From: Microbacterium terrisoli
GTDB taxonomy: Bacteria; Actinomycetota; Actinomycetes; Actinomycetales; Microbacteriaceae
Assembly: GCF_030866805.1 (NCBI RefSeq)
Contig: NZ_CP133019.1
Location: forward strand, 1,736,001-1,800,000
Direction of reading: 5' to 3'
Length of the DNA stretch: 64,000 nucleotides
Part shown: positions 41,167 through 50,184 of the stretch, one piece after another
How the letters are laid out: the number at the start of each line of letters is the position of its first letter
Position numbering within the stretch: position 1 is the first letter of the stretch
Made by a program: the position numbers and the translations under genes
The notes under the pieces: model-generated
Told to the model about the DNA's origin: nothing
The model's database searches: none
Seen by the model: only the letters and a program-made list of their open reading frames with translations

Positions 41167-42540
41167 TCAGAGCGCATGCAGGGGCTTGCCCGCCAAGGCG
41201 AGGAAGGCCTCGCCGAGCGCTTCGCTCTGCGTGGGGTGGGCGTGGATGAACGGTGCGATGTCTTCGGGGTGGGCCTCCCAACCGACGGCCAGCTGGCCCT
41301 CGGTGATCAGTTCACCCACTCGGTCGCCGATCATGTGCACACCCAGCACGGGCCCGTCGGCCTGGCGCACGACCTTGACCACGCCAGAGGTGCCGATGAT
41401 CTCGCTCTTCGCGTTGCCTGCGAGATTGAACTCGTACGCCTTCACCCGCTCGGCTCCGAACGCATCGACCGCCTTGGCCTCGGTCAGCCCCACCGAGGCG
41501 ACCTCGGGGTGGCTGTAGGTGACTCTGGGGATCTGCGCTTCGGGGACGGCGACCGGGCTCAATCCGGCGATCTTCTCTGCGACGAAGATTCCCTGTGCGA
41601 AGCCGCGGTGGGCCAGCTGCAGTCCGGGAACGATGTCTCCCACAGCCCAGACGTGATCCGCGTCGGTGCGCAGGTGCTCGTCGGTGCGGACGAACCCGCG
41701 GTCCAGCACGACGCCTGCCTCTTCATAGCCGAGGCCGGCAGTGGCAGGTCCCCGTCCGACGGCCACCAGCAGGTGGTCGGCCTCGAGCGTCGTGCCGTCC
41801 TCGAGCGTGATGGCCACGGCATCCTCGGTCTGTGTCGCCTGGGCGAACCGCACACCGAGGGTGAAGGCGATCCCGCGCCTGCGGAATGCGCGCTCGAGCC
41901 CCTTGCTGAGGGCCTCGTCCTCGTTGGGCACGAGGTGCGGCAGTGCTTCGACGATGGTCACTTCTGCGCCGAATGAGCGCCAGGCGCTGGCGAATTCAAC
42001 GCCGATGACGCCGCCGCCGAGGATCACCACCCGCTGCGGCACCTCGTCGAGGACGAGGGCCTGTTCGCTGGCGATGATGCGCCCGCCGATCTCCAGTCCC
42101 GGCAGGGAGCGGCTGTAGGACCCGGTGGCCAGCACGACGTCGGTGCCGTGCAGCACGTCATCGCCGACCTGCACCGCAGGACCTGCGATGAGACGGCCCT
42201 CGCCGGGTACGACGGTGATCCCACGCGCCGAGATCAGGCCCTCCAGGCCCTTGTACTTCTTGGCGACGATGCCCTCGCGGTACGCACGCAGCGCGTCGAT
42301 GTCGACGCCGTCCAGCTGCGCCCGGATGCCGAAGGATGCCGATTCCCGCGCGTAGTCTGCGACCTCCGCCGCGTGCAGCAGTGCCTTGGTCGGAACGCAC
42401 CCGCGGTGCAGGCACGTGCCGCCCACCTTGTCCTTTTCGACCAGGGCGACGGTTTTGCCCAGTTCGGCCGCTCGGAGCGCTGCGGCGTATCCGCCGCTGC
42501 CGCCGCCGAGGATGACGATGTCGTACGTTGTCTCGGTCAT
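41167..42540 (-). CDS. lpd: Dihydrolipoamide dehydrogenase (E3)
   Basis: 457 residues. The FAD fingerprint is VILGGGSGGYAAALRAAELG, the redox disulfide GGTCLHRGCVPTK, the NAD fingerprint VILGGGVIGVEFASAW, and the C-terminal His-Glu pair HAHPTQSEALGEAF. It reoxidises dihydrolipoamide in 2-oxo acid dehydrogenases. Its ATG overlaps the pepA stop (ATGA). The sucB start is 81 bp downstream, so pepA-lpd-sucB look like one unit. Confidence 0.97.
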   Translation of the reverse strand: MTETTYDIVILGGGSGGYAAALRAAELGKTVALVEKDKVGGTCLHRGCVPTKALLHAAEVADYARESASFGIRAQLDGVDIDALRAYREGIVAKKYKGLEGLISARGITVVPGEGRLIAGPAVQVGDDVLHGTDVVLATGSYSRSLPGLEIGGRIIASEQALVLDEVPQRVVILGGGVIGVEFASAWRSFGAEVTIVEALPHLVPNEDEALSKGLERAFRRRGIAFTLGVRFAQATQTEDAVAITLEDGTTLEADHLLVAVGRGPATAGLGYEEAGVVLDRGFVRTDEHLRTDADHVWAVGDIVPGLQLAHRGFAQGIFVAEKIAGLSPVAVPEAQIPRVTYSHPEVASVGLTEAKAVDAFGAERVKAYEFNLAGNAKSEIIGTSGVVKVVRQADGPVLGVHMIGDRVGELITEGQLAVGWEAHPEDIAPFIHAHPTQSEALGEAFLALAGKPLHAL

Positions 42541-44012
42541 GCTGCGACTCCTTCGAGGAACGCGATCAGCGAGCGGACGGTGGCGCCCGTCGGACCCTTG
42601 TCGGTGAACCCGTATGCGCCGGTCGAATTCTCGCCCGACCCGGCGATGTCCAGATGGACCCACGGGATGCGCGCGGCGTCCGTCTCATCCGACGTGCGTC
42701 CGACGAACCGCTGCAGGAACAGTCCCGCGAACAGTGAACCGGCAGATCGATCGCCGATCTTCGCGTTGCGCAGGTCGGCGATGGGGGAGTCGAGTTCTTT
42801 CTCCATGTGCGCCGGCAGCGGCATCCGCCACGCCGGCTCGTCGGTGCGCGCCGCCGCGGCGAGATACTCCTCGACGGCGGCGTCGGAGCCCATCACGCCG
42901 GTGTGGCGGTTGCCGAGCGCCACCACGATGGCTCCGGTGAGGGTGGCAACGTCCACGATGACGTCGGGATGCTCGCGGCTCGCGGCTGCGAGGCCGTCGG
43001 CGAGCACGAGTCGGCCTTCGGCGTCGGTGTTGAGCACTTCGACGGTGGTCCCGTCCACGATCCGCAGCACGTCGCCGGGGCGGATCGCGGTGCCCGAAGG
43101 CATGTTGTCGGCCACGCACAGCCAGGCCGTCGCATGCACCGGAAGGCCGCGCTGGGCGGCTGCGCGCACCACGGCCAAAGCGGTGGCCGCGCCGCACATG
43201 TCGTACTTCATGCCGACCATGCCCGCAGGGGGCTTGAGCGACAACCCGCCCGTATCGAACGTGATGCCCTTGCCGACCAGCGCGATGTGCCGGTCGGCGC
43301 CCTCGGGCGCGTAGTCGATGCGGATCAGGCGCGGCGGACGGGCTGATCCCTGCCCGACGCCGAGGATCCCGCCGAAGCCGCCATCGGCGAGGGCCACTTC
43401 ATCGAAGACCCGCACGTCGACGGGCAGACCCGCGAGCGACTCCGCGGCATAGGTGGCCAGGTCTGACGGGCTCAGCCACTCGGCGGGGGTGGCTCCGAGG
43501 TCCTTGACCAGGGCGACGGCCTCAGCCGTCGTGCGAGCGCTGTCGACGTCGCGGTCGGTGAGGTCCGCACCGTGCACGGCGACAGACGCTGCCGGCCGCG
43601 GGGCAGGCTCTCCCGACTTGTAATCGGCGAACCAGTATCCGCCCAGAGCCGCGCCCTCCAATGCGGCCACTTGCTGCGCCCGGTCGGCAGCGGGGACGTT
43701 CAGCGCGATCGATGCGAAACCGGTCAGGGTGCGCACCGCCGCTCCCACCGCGTCGCGGGTGGCCGCGGCGTCCGGTGCCGTGCCGAGCCCCACGACGGCC
43801 AGGCGCATCGCGGACGCATCCGGGGCGGGCACGCGCGCGACGCTGCCCGCGGCGCCGGTGAAGCCGACCGCGTCGAGGGCCTCGATCAGGCCTGGCCAGT
43901 CGTCGACCGTCCCTGCGCTGCCGGCTTCGTGGGCGGGCAATGCGAGAAGGATCAGTTCGGCGTCGGATTCACGGATGGGCGCGTCGCTGCGCGCCAGCGT
44001 CGGAAACGGCAT
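42537..44012 (-). CDS. pepA: Leucyl aminopeptidase (M17)
   Basis: 491 residues. The N-terminal macro-like domain is followed by the two-zinc peptidase domain with VGKGITFDTGGLSLKP (Lys and Asp), KYDMCGAATALA, and the signature NTDAEGRLVLAD. It releases N-terminal residues from peptides in the cytoplasm. ATG 44012 is chosen because TAGGAT ends seven bases before it; the in-frame ATG at 44021 lies inside that hexamer. It is coupled to lpd by a 4-base overlap. Confidence 0.95.
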   Translation of the reverse strand: MPFPTLARSDAPIRESDAELILLALPAHEAGSAGTVDDWPGLIEALDAVGFTGAAGSVARVPAPDASAMRLAVVGLGTAPDAAATRDAVGAAVRTLTGFASIALNVPAADRAQQVAALEGAALGGYWFADYKSGEPAPRPAASVAVHGADLTDRDVDSARTTAEAVALVKDLGATPAEWLSPSDLATYAAESLAGLPVDVRVFDEVALADGGFGGILGVGQGSARPPRLIRIDYAPEGADRHIALVGKGITFDTGGLSLKPPAGMVGMKYDMCGAATALAVVRAAAQRGLPVHATAWLCVADNMPSGTAIRPGDVLRIVDGTTVEVLNTDAEGRLVLADGLAAASREHPDVIVDVATLTGAIVVALGNRHTGVMGSDAAVEEYLAAAARTDEPAWRMPLPAHMEKELDSPIADLRNAKIGDRSAGSLFAGLFLQRFVGRTSDETDAARIPWVHLDIAGSGENSTGAYGFTDKGPTGATVRSLIAFLEGVAA

Positions 44013-44025
44013 GGGACCCATCCTA
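44013..44025 (-). promoter_or_regulatory. -10-like element for leaderless pepA
   Basis: TAGGAT on the minus strand at 44020-44025, seven bases before ATG 44012. It decides between the two possible starts. Confidence 0.5.
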
Positions 44026-44080
44026 CGAGCGGTTGTGTTCGCTGACAGCGGGATGCGGGCGCACGGCCATCCGCCGCTCG

Positions 44081-44092
44081 TAGAGTGGGGAC
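44081..44092 (+). promoter_or_regulatory. -10-like element for leaderless PAC2 gene
   Basis: TAGAGT at 44081-44086, then six bases and the ATG. It faces away from the pepA element 55 bases off. Confidence 0.5.
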
Positions 44093-45025
44093 ATGGTCGA
44101 TTCCGGGTCGCTGTTCGAGCGCGCAGTGTCCGCTCCGCCGGTACCGCGCGGGCTGCCGCTGGTCATTGCGCTCACAGGGTTCACCGATGCCGGGGCGGCG
44201 GTGTCTCAGCTCATCGAATACCTGCGCGACGATCTGGAGTCGTTCCCGCTGGCGGTGTTCGACAACGACATCCTTCTGGACTTCCGTGCTCGTCGGCCCA
44301 TCGTCTCCTTCGACGGTGACAGGCTGACGGACTACCAGCCCTCGCGTCTGGAGCTGTCCTTCGCGCGAGACGCCATGGGCCAGCCCTTCCTCATGCTCAC
44401 CGGGTACGAGCCGGACTTCGCGTGGGAGGCGTTCAGCCGCGCCGTCTTGGGGCTGGCCGCCGAATACGGGGTGTCAACGGTCACCTGGATCAATTCGATC
44501 CCGATGCCCGTCCCGCACACGCGGCCCATCGGCACGACCGTCAGCGGAACGCGCGCCGAGCTGACCGCGGCCCACTCCGTCTGGCGTCCGCACACGCAGG
44601 TTCCCGGCACTGTCGCGCATCTGCTGGAATTCCGCCTCGCGCAGACAGAGACACCCGTGGCTGGCTTCGTGCTCCTGGTGCCGCACTACTTGGGTGACAC
44701 AGAGTATCCGGCCGCGACGCTGGCGGCGCTGGACAGCATCAGCGCTGCGACGGGTCTGGTCTTCGACGGCGACGACCTGCGCGCGCAGAACAAGCAGTTC
44801 CTCACGCGCGTGGAGCAACAGGTGGGCGAGAGCGATGATCTGACACGCATGCTGCACGGACTCGAAGAGCGTTACGACGCGTACATGGCGGGCTCGACCT
44901 CGGCGACGCCGATGGTGCACACGGGAGACCTGCCCAGCGCCGATGAGCTGGCCGCAGAGCTCGAGCGCTTCCTGGCATCCCGGCCTTCCGGCGACGAGGA
45001 CAAGCGGCCCGGAACGCTCGGCTGA
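44093..45025 (+). CDS. PAC2 family protein
   Basis: 310 residues. PAC2 features include LVIALTGFTDAGAAVSQLIEYL near the N-terminus, LMLTGYEPDFAWEAFSRAV and VTWINSIPMPVPHTRP, and a C-terminal helical segment. Eukaryotic PAC2 proteins help assemble proteasomes; bacterial relatives occur throughout actinobacteria, including species without proteasomes, and their role is unknown. The start has a -10-like TAGAGT at leaderless spacing. It is divergent from pepA and precedes sigA on the same strand. Confidence 0.88.
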   Translation: MVDSGSLFERAVSAPPVPRGLPLVIALTGFTDAGAAVSQLIEYLRDDLESFPLAVFDNDILLDFRARRPIVSFDGDRLTDYQPSRLELSFARDAMGQPFLMLTGYEPDFAWEAFSRAVLGLAAEYGVSTVTWINSIPMPVPHTRPIGTTVSGTRAELTAAHSVWRPHTQVPGTVAHLLEFRLAQTETPVAGFVLLVPHYLGDTEYPAATLAALDSISAATGLVFDGDDLRAQNKQFLTRVEQQVGESDDLTRMLHGLEERYDAYMAGSTSATPMVHTGDLPSADELAAELERFLASRPSGDEDKRPGTLG

Positions 45026-45241
45026 CGCGGTCGGAATACCCTGCACCGCCAGGACGTTTGACCACTGTGAAGCCAGTGTCGAGAAGTCCGGGGCGCCGCC
45101 CGGAGTGTGCGATACTGGAACACCGACCCGTTGTCAACGGGCGCGGCGGGCTCGCCCCGACCGTCGCCTGGACTTGACAAGGGTCTTACTAGTGTCCGAG
45201 ATGACCGGGGACGGCGCGACGCTCCCGGCGAAAGGCGAAAC

Positions 45242-46567
45242 GTGACCGCAGGCACGAAGACCACCACCCGCTCCCGCGCGAAGGACACCGCTGTCGACGC
45301 CGAGACCGAGACGACCGCAGAGGCGACCTCTGCCGCGACGGCAGAGACCGAAACCGCAGCCAAGACTGCCACGAAGTCGGCGAGCACCACGACGACCAAG
45401 AAGGCTCCCGCGAAGAAGGCTCCTGCCAAGAAGGCCCCCGCCAAGAAGGGCGGTCGGAAGGCCGCCGCCGCGGACGACGACGTGGAACTCGACGAGCACC
45501 ACGGCACGAAGACCGATGAGCACGATGATGAGGACGACGAGGCTGGCGACGGCAAGAAGAAGGAGTTCACCGAGCCCCTTCCGTCGGGTGCCATCGTCAT
45601 CTCGTCGAAGGACGAGGACGACGTCCCCGTCTACTCCACTCAGATCACCGGCGCCACGGCGGACCCGGTCAAGGACTATCTGAAGCAGATCGGCAAGGTG
45701 CCGTTGCTGAATGCGGCCGAAGAGGTCGAGCTGGCGATGCGCATCGAGGCGGGCCTGTTCGCCGAAGAGAAGCTGTCGCACATGTCAGCGGCGGAGAAGT
45801 CGTCGCAGCTGGGTCTGGACCTGCAGTGGGTCGCCCGTGACGGTCAGCGCGCCAAGAGCCACCTGCTGGGCGCGAACCTGCGTCTGGTCGTCTCGCTCGC
45901 CAAGCGCTACACGGGTCGTGGCATGCAGTTCCTCGACCTGATCCAGGAGGGCAACCTGGGCCTGATCCGTGCGGTCGAGAAGTTCGACTACACGAAGGGC
46001 TTCAAATTCTCCACCTACGCCACATGGTGGATCCGTCAGGCGATCACCCGCGCCATGGCCGACCAGGCGCGCACGATCCGCATTCCCGTGCACATGGTCG
46101 AGGTCATCAACAAGCTGGCGCGCGTACAGCGCCAGATGCTGCAGGACCTCGGTCGCGAGCCCACGCCGGAAGAGCTCAGCCGCGAACTGGACATGACGCC
46201 CGAGAAGGTCGTCGAGGTGCAAAAGTACGGTCGAGAACCGATTTCGCTGCACACACCGCTCGGAGAGGACGGCGACAGCGAGTTCGGCGACCTGATCGAG
46301 GACACCGAGGCGGTCGTTCCGGCCGATGCGGTCGGCTTCACGATGCTGCAGCGTCAGCTCGAGTCTCTGCTGGACTCGCTCAGCGAGCGTGAAGCGGGCG
46401 TGATCCGCATGCGCTTCGGGCTCGGGGACGGCCAGCCCAAGACGCTCGACCAGATCGGCGACACGTTCGGTGTGACCCGCGAACGGATCCGCCAGATCGA
46501 GTCGAAGACCATGGCCAAGCTGCGGCATCCTTCCCGCTCGCAGTCGCTGCGGGACTACCTCGAGTGA
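45242..46567 (+). CDS. sigA: Principal RNA polymerase sigma factor (SigA/RpoD)
   Basis: 441 residues. The N-terminal 120 are low-complexity: Thr/Ala/Glu-rich, then a [17 protein letters not shown] repeat, then an acidic stretch. Core regions follow: 1.2 [16 protein letters not shown], 2.1-2.4 [20 protein letters not shown] and [15 protein letters not shown], region 3, and 4.2 [20 protein letters not shown]. It recognises housekeeping promoters, presumably the TAnnnT elements seen here, together with RbpA encoded at 55.4 kb. GTG 45242 has GAAAGG upstream. The 216-bp leader region holds a TTGACA at 45174 but no convincing partner. The stop overlaps the next gene. Confidence 0.96.
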   Translation: MTAGTKTTTRSRAKDTAVDAETETTAEATSAATAETETAAKTATKSASTTTTKKAPAKKAPAKKAPAKKGGRKAAAADDDVELDEHHGTKTDEHDDEDDEAGDGKKKEFTEPLPSGAIVISSKDEDDVPVYSTQITGATADPVKDYLKQIGKVPLLNAAEEVELAMRIEAGLFAEEKLSHMSAAEKSSQLGLDLQWVARDGQRAKSHLLGANLRLVVSLAKRYTGRGMQFLDLIQEGNLGLIRAVEKFDYTKGFKFSTYATWWIRQAITRAMADQARTIRIPVHMVEVINKLARVQRQMLQDLGREPTPEELSRELDMTPEKVVEVQKYGREPISLHTPLGEDGDSEFGDLIEDTEAVVPADAVGFTMLQRQLESLLDSLSEREAGVIRMRFGLGDGQPKTLDQIGDTFGVTRERIRQIESKTMAKLRHPSRSQSLRDYLE

Positions 46568-47262
46568 GCGGTCAGGCCAACGACGGAAAGGCGCTGACGG
46601 CCACCGTCGACGGAGCCGTCTATGCGCGCATCCCGATTCGCACACGCGTGGTGATGCCGGGCGACGACCTGGACGCGTTCATCCGCGAGTATGCGGCCGA
46701 TGAGGTCGTCGGCGGCGACACGCTGTTCGTGACCGAGAAGATCGTCGCGATCACGCAGGGCCGCTCATACATGGTCTCCGAGATCGAGCCGCGCAAGCTG
46801 GCGTTCTTCCTCGCGAAATACGTGACGAAGACGCCGTACGGCATCGGTCTGGGCATGCCGGAGACGATGGAGATGGCGTTGCGCGAGTGCGGCACGCCCC
46901 GCATCCTGTTCGCCGCCGCCGTGGCCGCCGTCACCAAGGCCTTCGGTCGCAAGGGAGACTTCTACCGCATCGCCGGTGACCGGGCGCGGGCGATCGACGG
47001 CCCCACCAAGCACACGATCCCGCCGTACAACCAGGCGGTCGTGCTCGGTCCCGAGCGTCCGCGCGAGGTGTCTGCACGCCTGAAGCAGCTGTTGGGCGGG
47101 CGATGCGACGTGGCGGTCGTGGATATCAACGACCTCGGCGGCAACATCCTCGGCTCCACGCTGGACAAGGCGGGGGAGCGGCGGCTGGCGGCGATCCTGC
47201 GCGACAACCCGCTGGGTCAGGGACACGAGTCCACGCCCCTGGGGATCATCCGCGCGGCCTGA
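46564..47262 (+). CDS. CofE-like protein (F420-0:gamma-glutamyl ligase family)
   Basis: 232 residues. Segments such as [37 protein letters not shown] and [15 protein letters not shown] resemble the CofE fold, which adds glutamate to F420-0 with GTP. No other F420 biosynthesis gene is present in the window, so an F420 role is unproven, and another amide-ligase substrate is possible. Its GTG overlaps the sigA stop by four bases. Genes for two ATP-grasp ligases and two racemase-like proteins follow. Confidence 0.8.
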   Translation: MSGQANDGKALTATVDGAVYARIPIRTRVVMPGDDLDAFIREYAADEVVGGDTLFVTEKIVAITQGRSYMVSEIEPRKLAFFLAKYVTKTPYGIGLGMPETMEMALRECGTPRILFAAAVAAVTKAFGRKGDFYRIAGDRARAIDGPTKHTIPPYNQAVVLGPERPREVSARLKQLLGGRCDVAVVDINDLGGNILGSTLDKAGERRLAAILRDNPLGQGHESTPLGIIRAA

Positions 47263-47289
47263 GCCGGCCTGCCGCGGCAGCGGCCCGTG

Positions 47290-48309
47290 TCAGAGAGCCA
47301 GCCCCGTCGCATCGCGATAGCGGCTGAGCAGACCCGTGCGCACGCCCGAGACGGTGGGCTTCATCTGGAAGACGCTGGAGTTGTGGTTGGCCTCGATGAC
47401 GGCCGGGCCGTCGGGCGTGATCGCGATGTCCCAGCCCATGTAGGGGATCTGCGGCAGTCGCCGTGAGAGCCGTTCTGCCATCGCGACGGCCTCGCGGTAC
47501 ATCGGCACGCGCAGCCCCTTGATCTGCACGCCCGTGACCGGGTGCGTCTCATAGACGTGGCTCTGCTTGTCGACGCCGGCGTACAGGGCGACGCCGTCGT
47601 CGTCGAGCATCGTGAACATGCCGCCGCCGGCGAAGTTGTCGATGACGCCGCCGTTGCCGATGCGCAGGACCCCGGCGATGACATGGAACGTGCCGTCCTT
47701 GCCGAGGAAGGTGACCAGCCGCACCGTGTTCACGCTTCCCGGATACACGGCGGCGAGATCAGGATGCTGCGGCAGGACCTCTTCGATGAGCGTCTGGTCT
47801 TTCGCGACCTGGCCGGCGCGCCAGGCGGTCACGTCGCCGATGTCGGCGGTGGTCACCCGGTCGATGCCGCCGCCGCCGAAGCCGTTCGTGGGCTTGGCGA
47901 TGACCACGTCGTGGCGGCGCAGGAATGCGCGCAGCTCATCGTCGTCCGCGATGCGCACATCGAGCCATTCGCGGCGGATGTCGTCGGCGAAATCCTGATA
48001 GAAGCGCGGCTTGTCTTCGACGAGGGGACGGGCCTGGGCACTGTTGAGCATCCTGGTGATCCGGAACGACTTCGGGTGCGTCATCCACGTCGCCCGCTCG
48101 CGTCCCTTCAGCAGCCGGATGTCCCACACGGCGTAGTCGCGGAAGCCCATGTCGTAGCGCACCGAGCACCACAGCATGTCGGCGATGATCACCGCTGAGG
48201 GGGCCTTGGAGACGCGCTTGACCTGATCGGTGAACTCGGCGAGGTTCGCGGGGCTGAGTTTGCGGGCACGGCCCGCCAGATAGCGCAGCCGGACGGCGAG
48301 TTGACCCAT
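47290..48309 (-). CDS. ATP-grasp ligase, sugar-transfer-associated type (paralogue 1)
   Basis: 339 residues. The N-terminal third is helical, with WCSVRYDMGFRDYAVWD. The ATP-grasp core has VIAKPTNGFGGGGIDRV (glycine-rich loop), a central LIEEVLPQHPDLAAVYPGSV with NTVRLVTF, and the metal-binding end GWDIAITPDGPAVIEANHNS. These enzymes form amide or ester bonds through acyl-phosphates. The acceptor is unknown. It shares clear similarity with the divergent gene at 48467, notably the N-terminal frame, IIxQHPxLA and PDGPxxIExN, so the two are duplicates that have diverged. Confidence 0.83.
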   Translation of the reverse strand: MGQLAVRLRYLAGRARKLSPANLAEFTDQVKRVSKAPSAVIIADMLWCSVRYDMGFRDYAVWDIRLLKGRERATWMTHPKSFRITRMLNSAQARPLVEDKPRFYQDFADDIRREWLDVRIADDDELRAFLRRHDVVIAKPTNGFGGGGIDRVTTADIGDVTAWRAGQVAKDQTLIEEVLPQHPDLAAVYPGSVNTVRLVTFLGKDGTFHVIAGVLRIGNGGVIDNFAGGGMFTMLDDDGVALYAGVDKQSHVYETHPVTGVQIKGLRVPMYREAVAMAERLSRRLPQIPYMGWDIAITPDGPAVIEANHNSSVFQMKPTVSGVRTGLLSRYRDATGLAL

Positions 48310-48466
48310 GCGCTCGAACGTATCACGGGCCGATCCGGCGCCCGCTCGTGGCGATCGGGCACGGTGCTCAGAGGATCGCCAGGGGCCCGCGACTATGCTT
48401 GATCGGTCCCCGAATTCCCGGTCCGCGACCTGCGCCCGGACGTGCATGGAAGGCGATTGCGCTCGA

Positions 48467-49483
48467 ATGAAGATCGATCTGAATGCCCGCGTGAAGTACT
48501 TCGCCGGCCGCATCGGCGCGTTCCGGCCGTCGCGGGTCACGACGTTCGCCCGTCAGATCGCCCGCGAGCAGGGCAAGTGGATGCCGGCGGTCGCCGTCGA
48601 CATGCTGTGGTCGGCCGCCTTCCACGACACAGCCTTCATCGACTACTACGAAGCGGACTTCGCGGCACTGAGCCGCCGTGAGCGCAAGACGTTCATGACC
48701 TCACTGGTGCAGCACCACATCGCGAACCGTCTCAACGACGTCGAGGTGGCCGAGATCCTCGTCGACAAGCGGCGCTTCCACCGCGCGTTCGGGGAGTTCA
48801 CGGGGCGCGAATGGCTCGACCTCGGCGAGGCGGACGCGACGGCGCTGGAACAGTTCGCGCAGCGTCACCCGGTGCTGATCGCGAAGGAGCCGATCAGTCG
48901 TGAGGGCAAGGGGGTCTTCCGTTACCACGCCGAGGAGATCACCGACTGGCAGGTCTTCTACGACGACCTGGTCGGCAAGGGGCAGGTCCTCATCGAAGAG
49001 GCCATCATCCAGCATCCCGCTCTCGCGCGCTACTGCGCGGGCACCGTGAACACGACGCGCATCGTGTCGTACTTCGACGGCGAGAAGGTGCACCTCGTCT
49101 CGCGCGTGCAGAAGTTCGGGCGCGGAGCGGTCAGCGATCAGTTCACGTGGGGCGGCTTCTTCACGATGCTCGACGCCGACGGCAAGGCCGTGGGCAAGGG
49201 GCACTCCGGCAAGAACAACACCTTCTACCCGGTGCACCCCGACTCGGGCGTGTCGATCCCCGACTTCCAGGTGCCGATGTGGGAGGAGGTCGTCGCGCTG
49301 GTCGATCGGGCGGCGCGCGTGCTGCCCGCGGTTCCGTACGTGGGCTGGGATGTCGCGGTGACCCCGGACGGTCCTGTGCTCATCGAGGGCAACTGGATCC
49401 CCGGCCTGTACGAGACGCGCGTGACGGCCACCGGCATCCGCACAGGGTCTCGGCCCGAGCACGAAGCGGTCATGACCTGGTAG
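48467..49483 (+). CDS. ATP-grasp ligase, sugar-transfer-associated type (paralogue 2)
   Basis: 338 residues, paralogous to the divergent gene on its left. The glycine loop is altered to VLIAKEPISREGKGVFRY, the central part is VLIEEAIIQHPALARYCAGT with NTTRIVSYF, and the metal site is GWDVAVTPDGPVLIEGNW. Catalytic elements remain, so it should be active, with a changed pocket. It is the first gene of a tight run: the next gene starts two bases after its stop. An in-frame ATG at 48446 would add seven residues. Substrates are unknown; the racemase-like partners suggest a D-amino acid. Confidence 0.83.
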   Translation: MKIDLNARVKYFAGRIGAFRPSRVTTFARQIAREQGKWMPAVAVDMLWSAAFHDTAFIDYYEADFAALSRRERKTFMTSLVQHHIANRLNDVEVAEILVDKRRFHRAFGEFTGREWLDLGEADATALEQFAQRHPVLIAKEPISREGKGVFRYHAEEITDWQVFYDDLVGKGQVLIEEAIIQHPALARYCAGTVNTTRIVSYFDGEKVHLVSRVQKFGRGAVSDQFTWGGFFTMLDADGKAVGKGHSGKNNTFYPVHPDSGVSIPDFQVPMWEEVVALVDRAARVLPAVPYVGWDVAVTPDGPVLIEGNWIPGLYETRVTATGIRTGSRPEHEAVMTW

Positions 49484-49485
49484 CC

Positions 49486-50184
49486 ATGACCGCCACAGGC
49501 CGCCCCGCACCGGTGCGTGCGCTCATCTCGATGCGTGCGCTTGCGGGCAACGCCGCGCAGGTGCGTGCCGGCGGCGCGACGTACGCGGATGTTCGCAGGG
49601 ATGCCTGGGGCCACGGTCTGCTCTCCTGCGCGCAGACCCTCATCGACGCAGGTCTTGCGCTGCGGGTCGATGAGGCCCAGCGCGAAGCAGTGGCCGCGCT
49701 CGGCGGCACCGTGGATCTCAGAGCGGGCGGCGAAGACGGTCCGGCGGCCGACCTGCACACGCTGTGGGGACTGCCGGGGGGTCGGGGAAGGCCCGTCATG
49801 CGCCTGCACGGCAGCATCCTGAGCACGAAGGTCCTGCGCACCGGCGAGGGTGTCTCGTACGGCTACCTGTTCCGCGCGCCGCACGACACCGTCGTGGGGC
49901 TGGTGTCGGGCGGGTACGCGCAGGGCATCGTCCGACAGCTCGGCGGCACCGCGCGCGTGCGCGTCGGCGCGGCAGCCGCGCCGATCGTCGGGCGGGTCGC
50001 GATGGACGCGTGCGTCATCGACCTCGAGGGAGTGGATGCCGCAGCCGGCGATGACGTGGCCTTCTTCGGCGAACCCGCCGCGGGCGAACCGGGGCTGGAC
50101 GACTGGCTGCGCGCGACCGGACTGCGAGCCGCCGAGATCGTGAGTCTGGTCGGGGCTCGAGCGCAGCGCGAGGTCACGGCGTGA
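49486..50184 (+). CDS. Alanine-racemase-like protein: C-terminal domain with catalytic Tyr, barrel mostly deleted, no PLP lysine
   Basis: 232 residues. Residues 104-230 are a normal alanine racemase C-terminal domain: TGEGVSYGYLFR, then GGYAQGIVR where Tyr144 matches the catalytic tyrosine, and VAMDACVIDLEGVD. The N-terminal 100 residues keep only the first strand-helix of the barrel, and VKADAYGHG has become VRRDAWGHG, so Arg37 replaces the PLP lysine. It cannot be an independent racemase. Its stop overlaps the GTG of the next gene, which has the opposite defects. It is read as one subunit of a heteromeric PLP enzyme; a regulatory role is the alternative. Confidence 0.75.
   Translation: MTATGRPAPVRALISMRALAGNAAQVRAGGATYADVRRDAWGHGLLSCAQTLIDAGLALRVDEAQREAVAALGGTVDLRAGGEDGPAADLHTLWGLPGGRGRPVMRLHGSILSTKVLRTGEGVSYGYLFRAPHDTVVGLVSGGYAQGIVRQLGGTARVRVGAAAAPIVGRVAMDACVIDLEGVDAAAGDDVAFFGEPAAGEPGLDDWLRATGLRAAEIVSLVGARAQREVTA

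Noticed and set aside
45107..45241. A TTGACA-based sigA promoter at 45174
   Set aside because: No -10 hexamer of acceptable quality lies 16-18 bases downstream, so it was not listed as a promoter.
45400..45460. Short tandem DNA repeats in sigA as a CRISPR-like array
   Set aside because: The units are in-frame Lys-Ala-Pro codons with no spacers.
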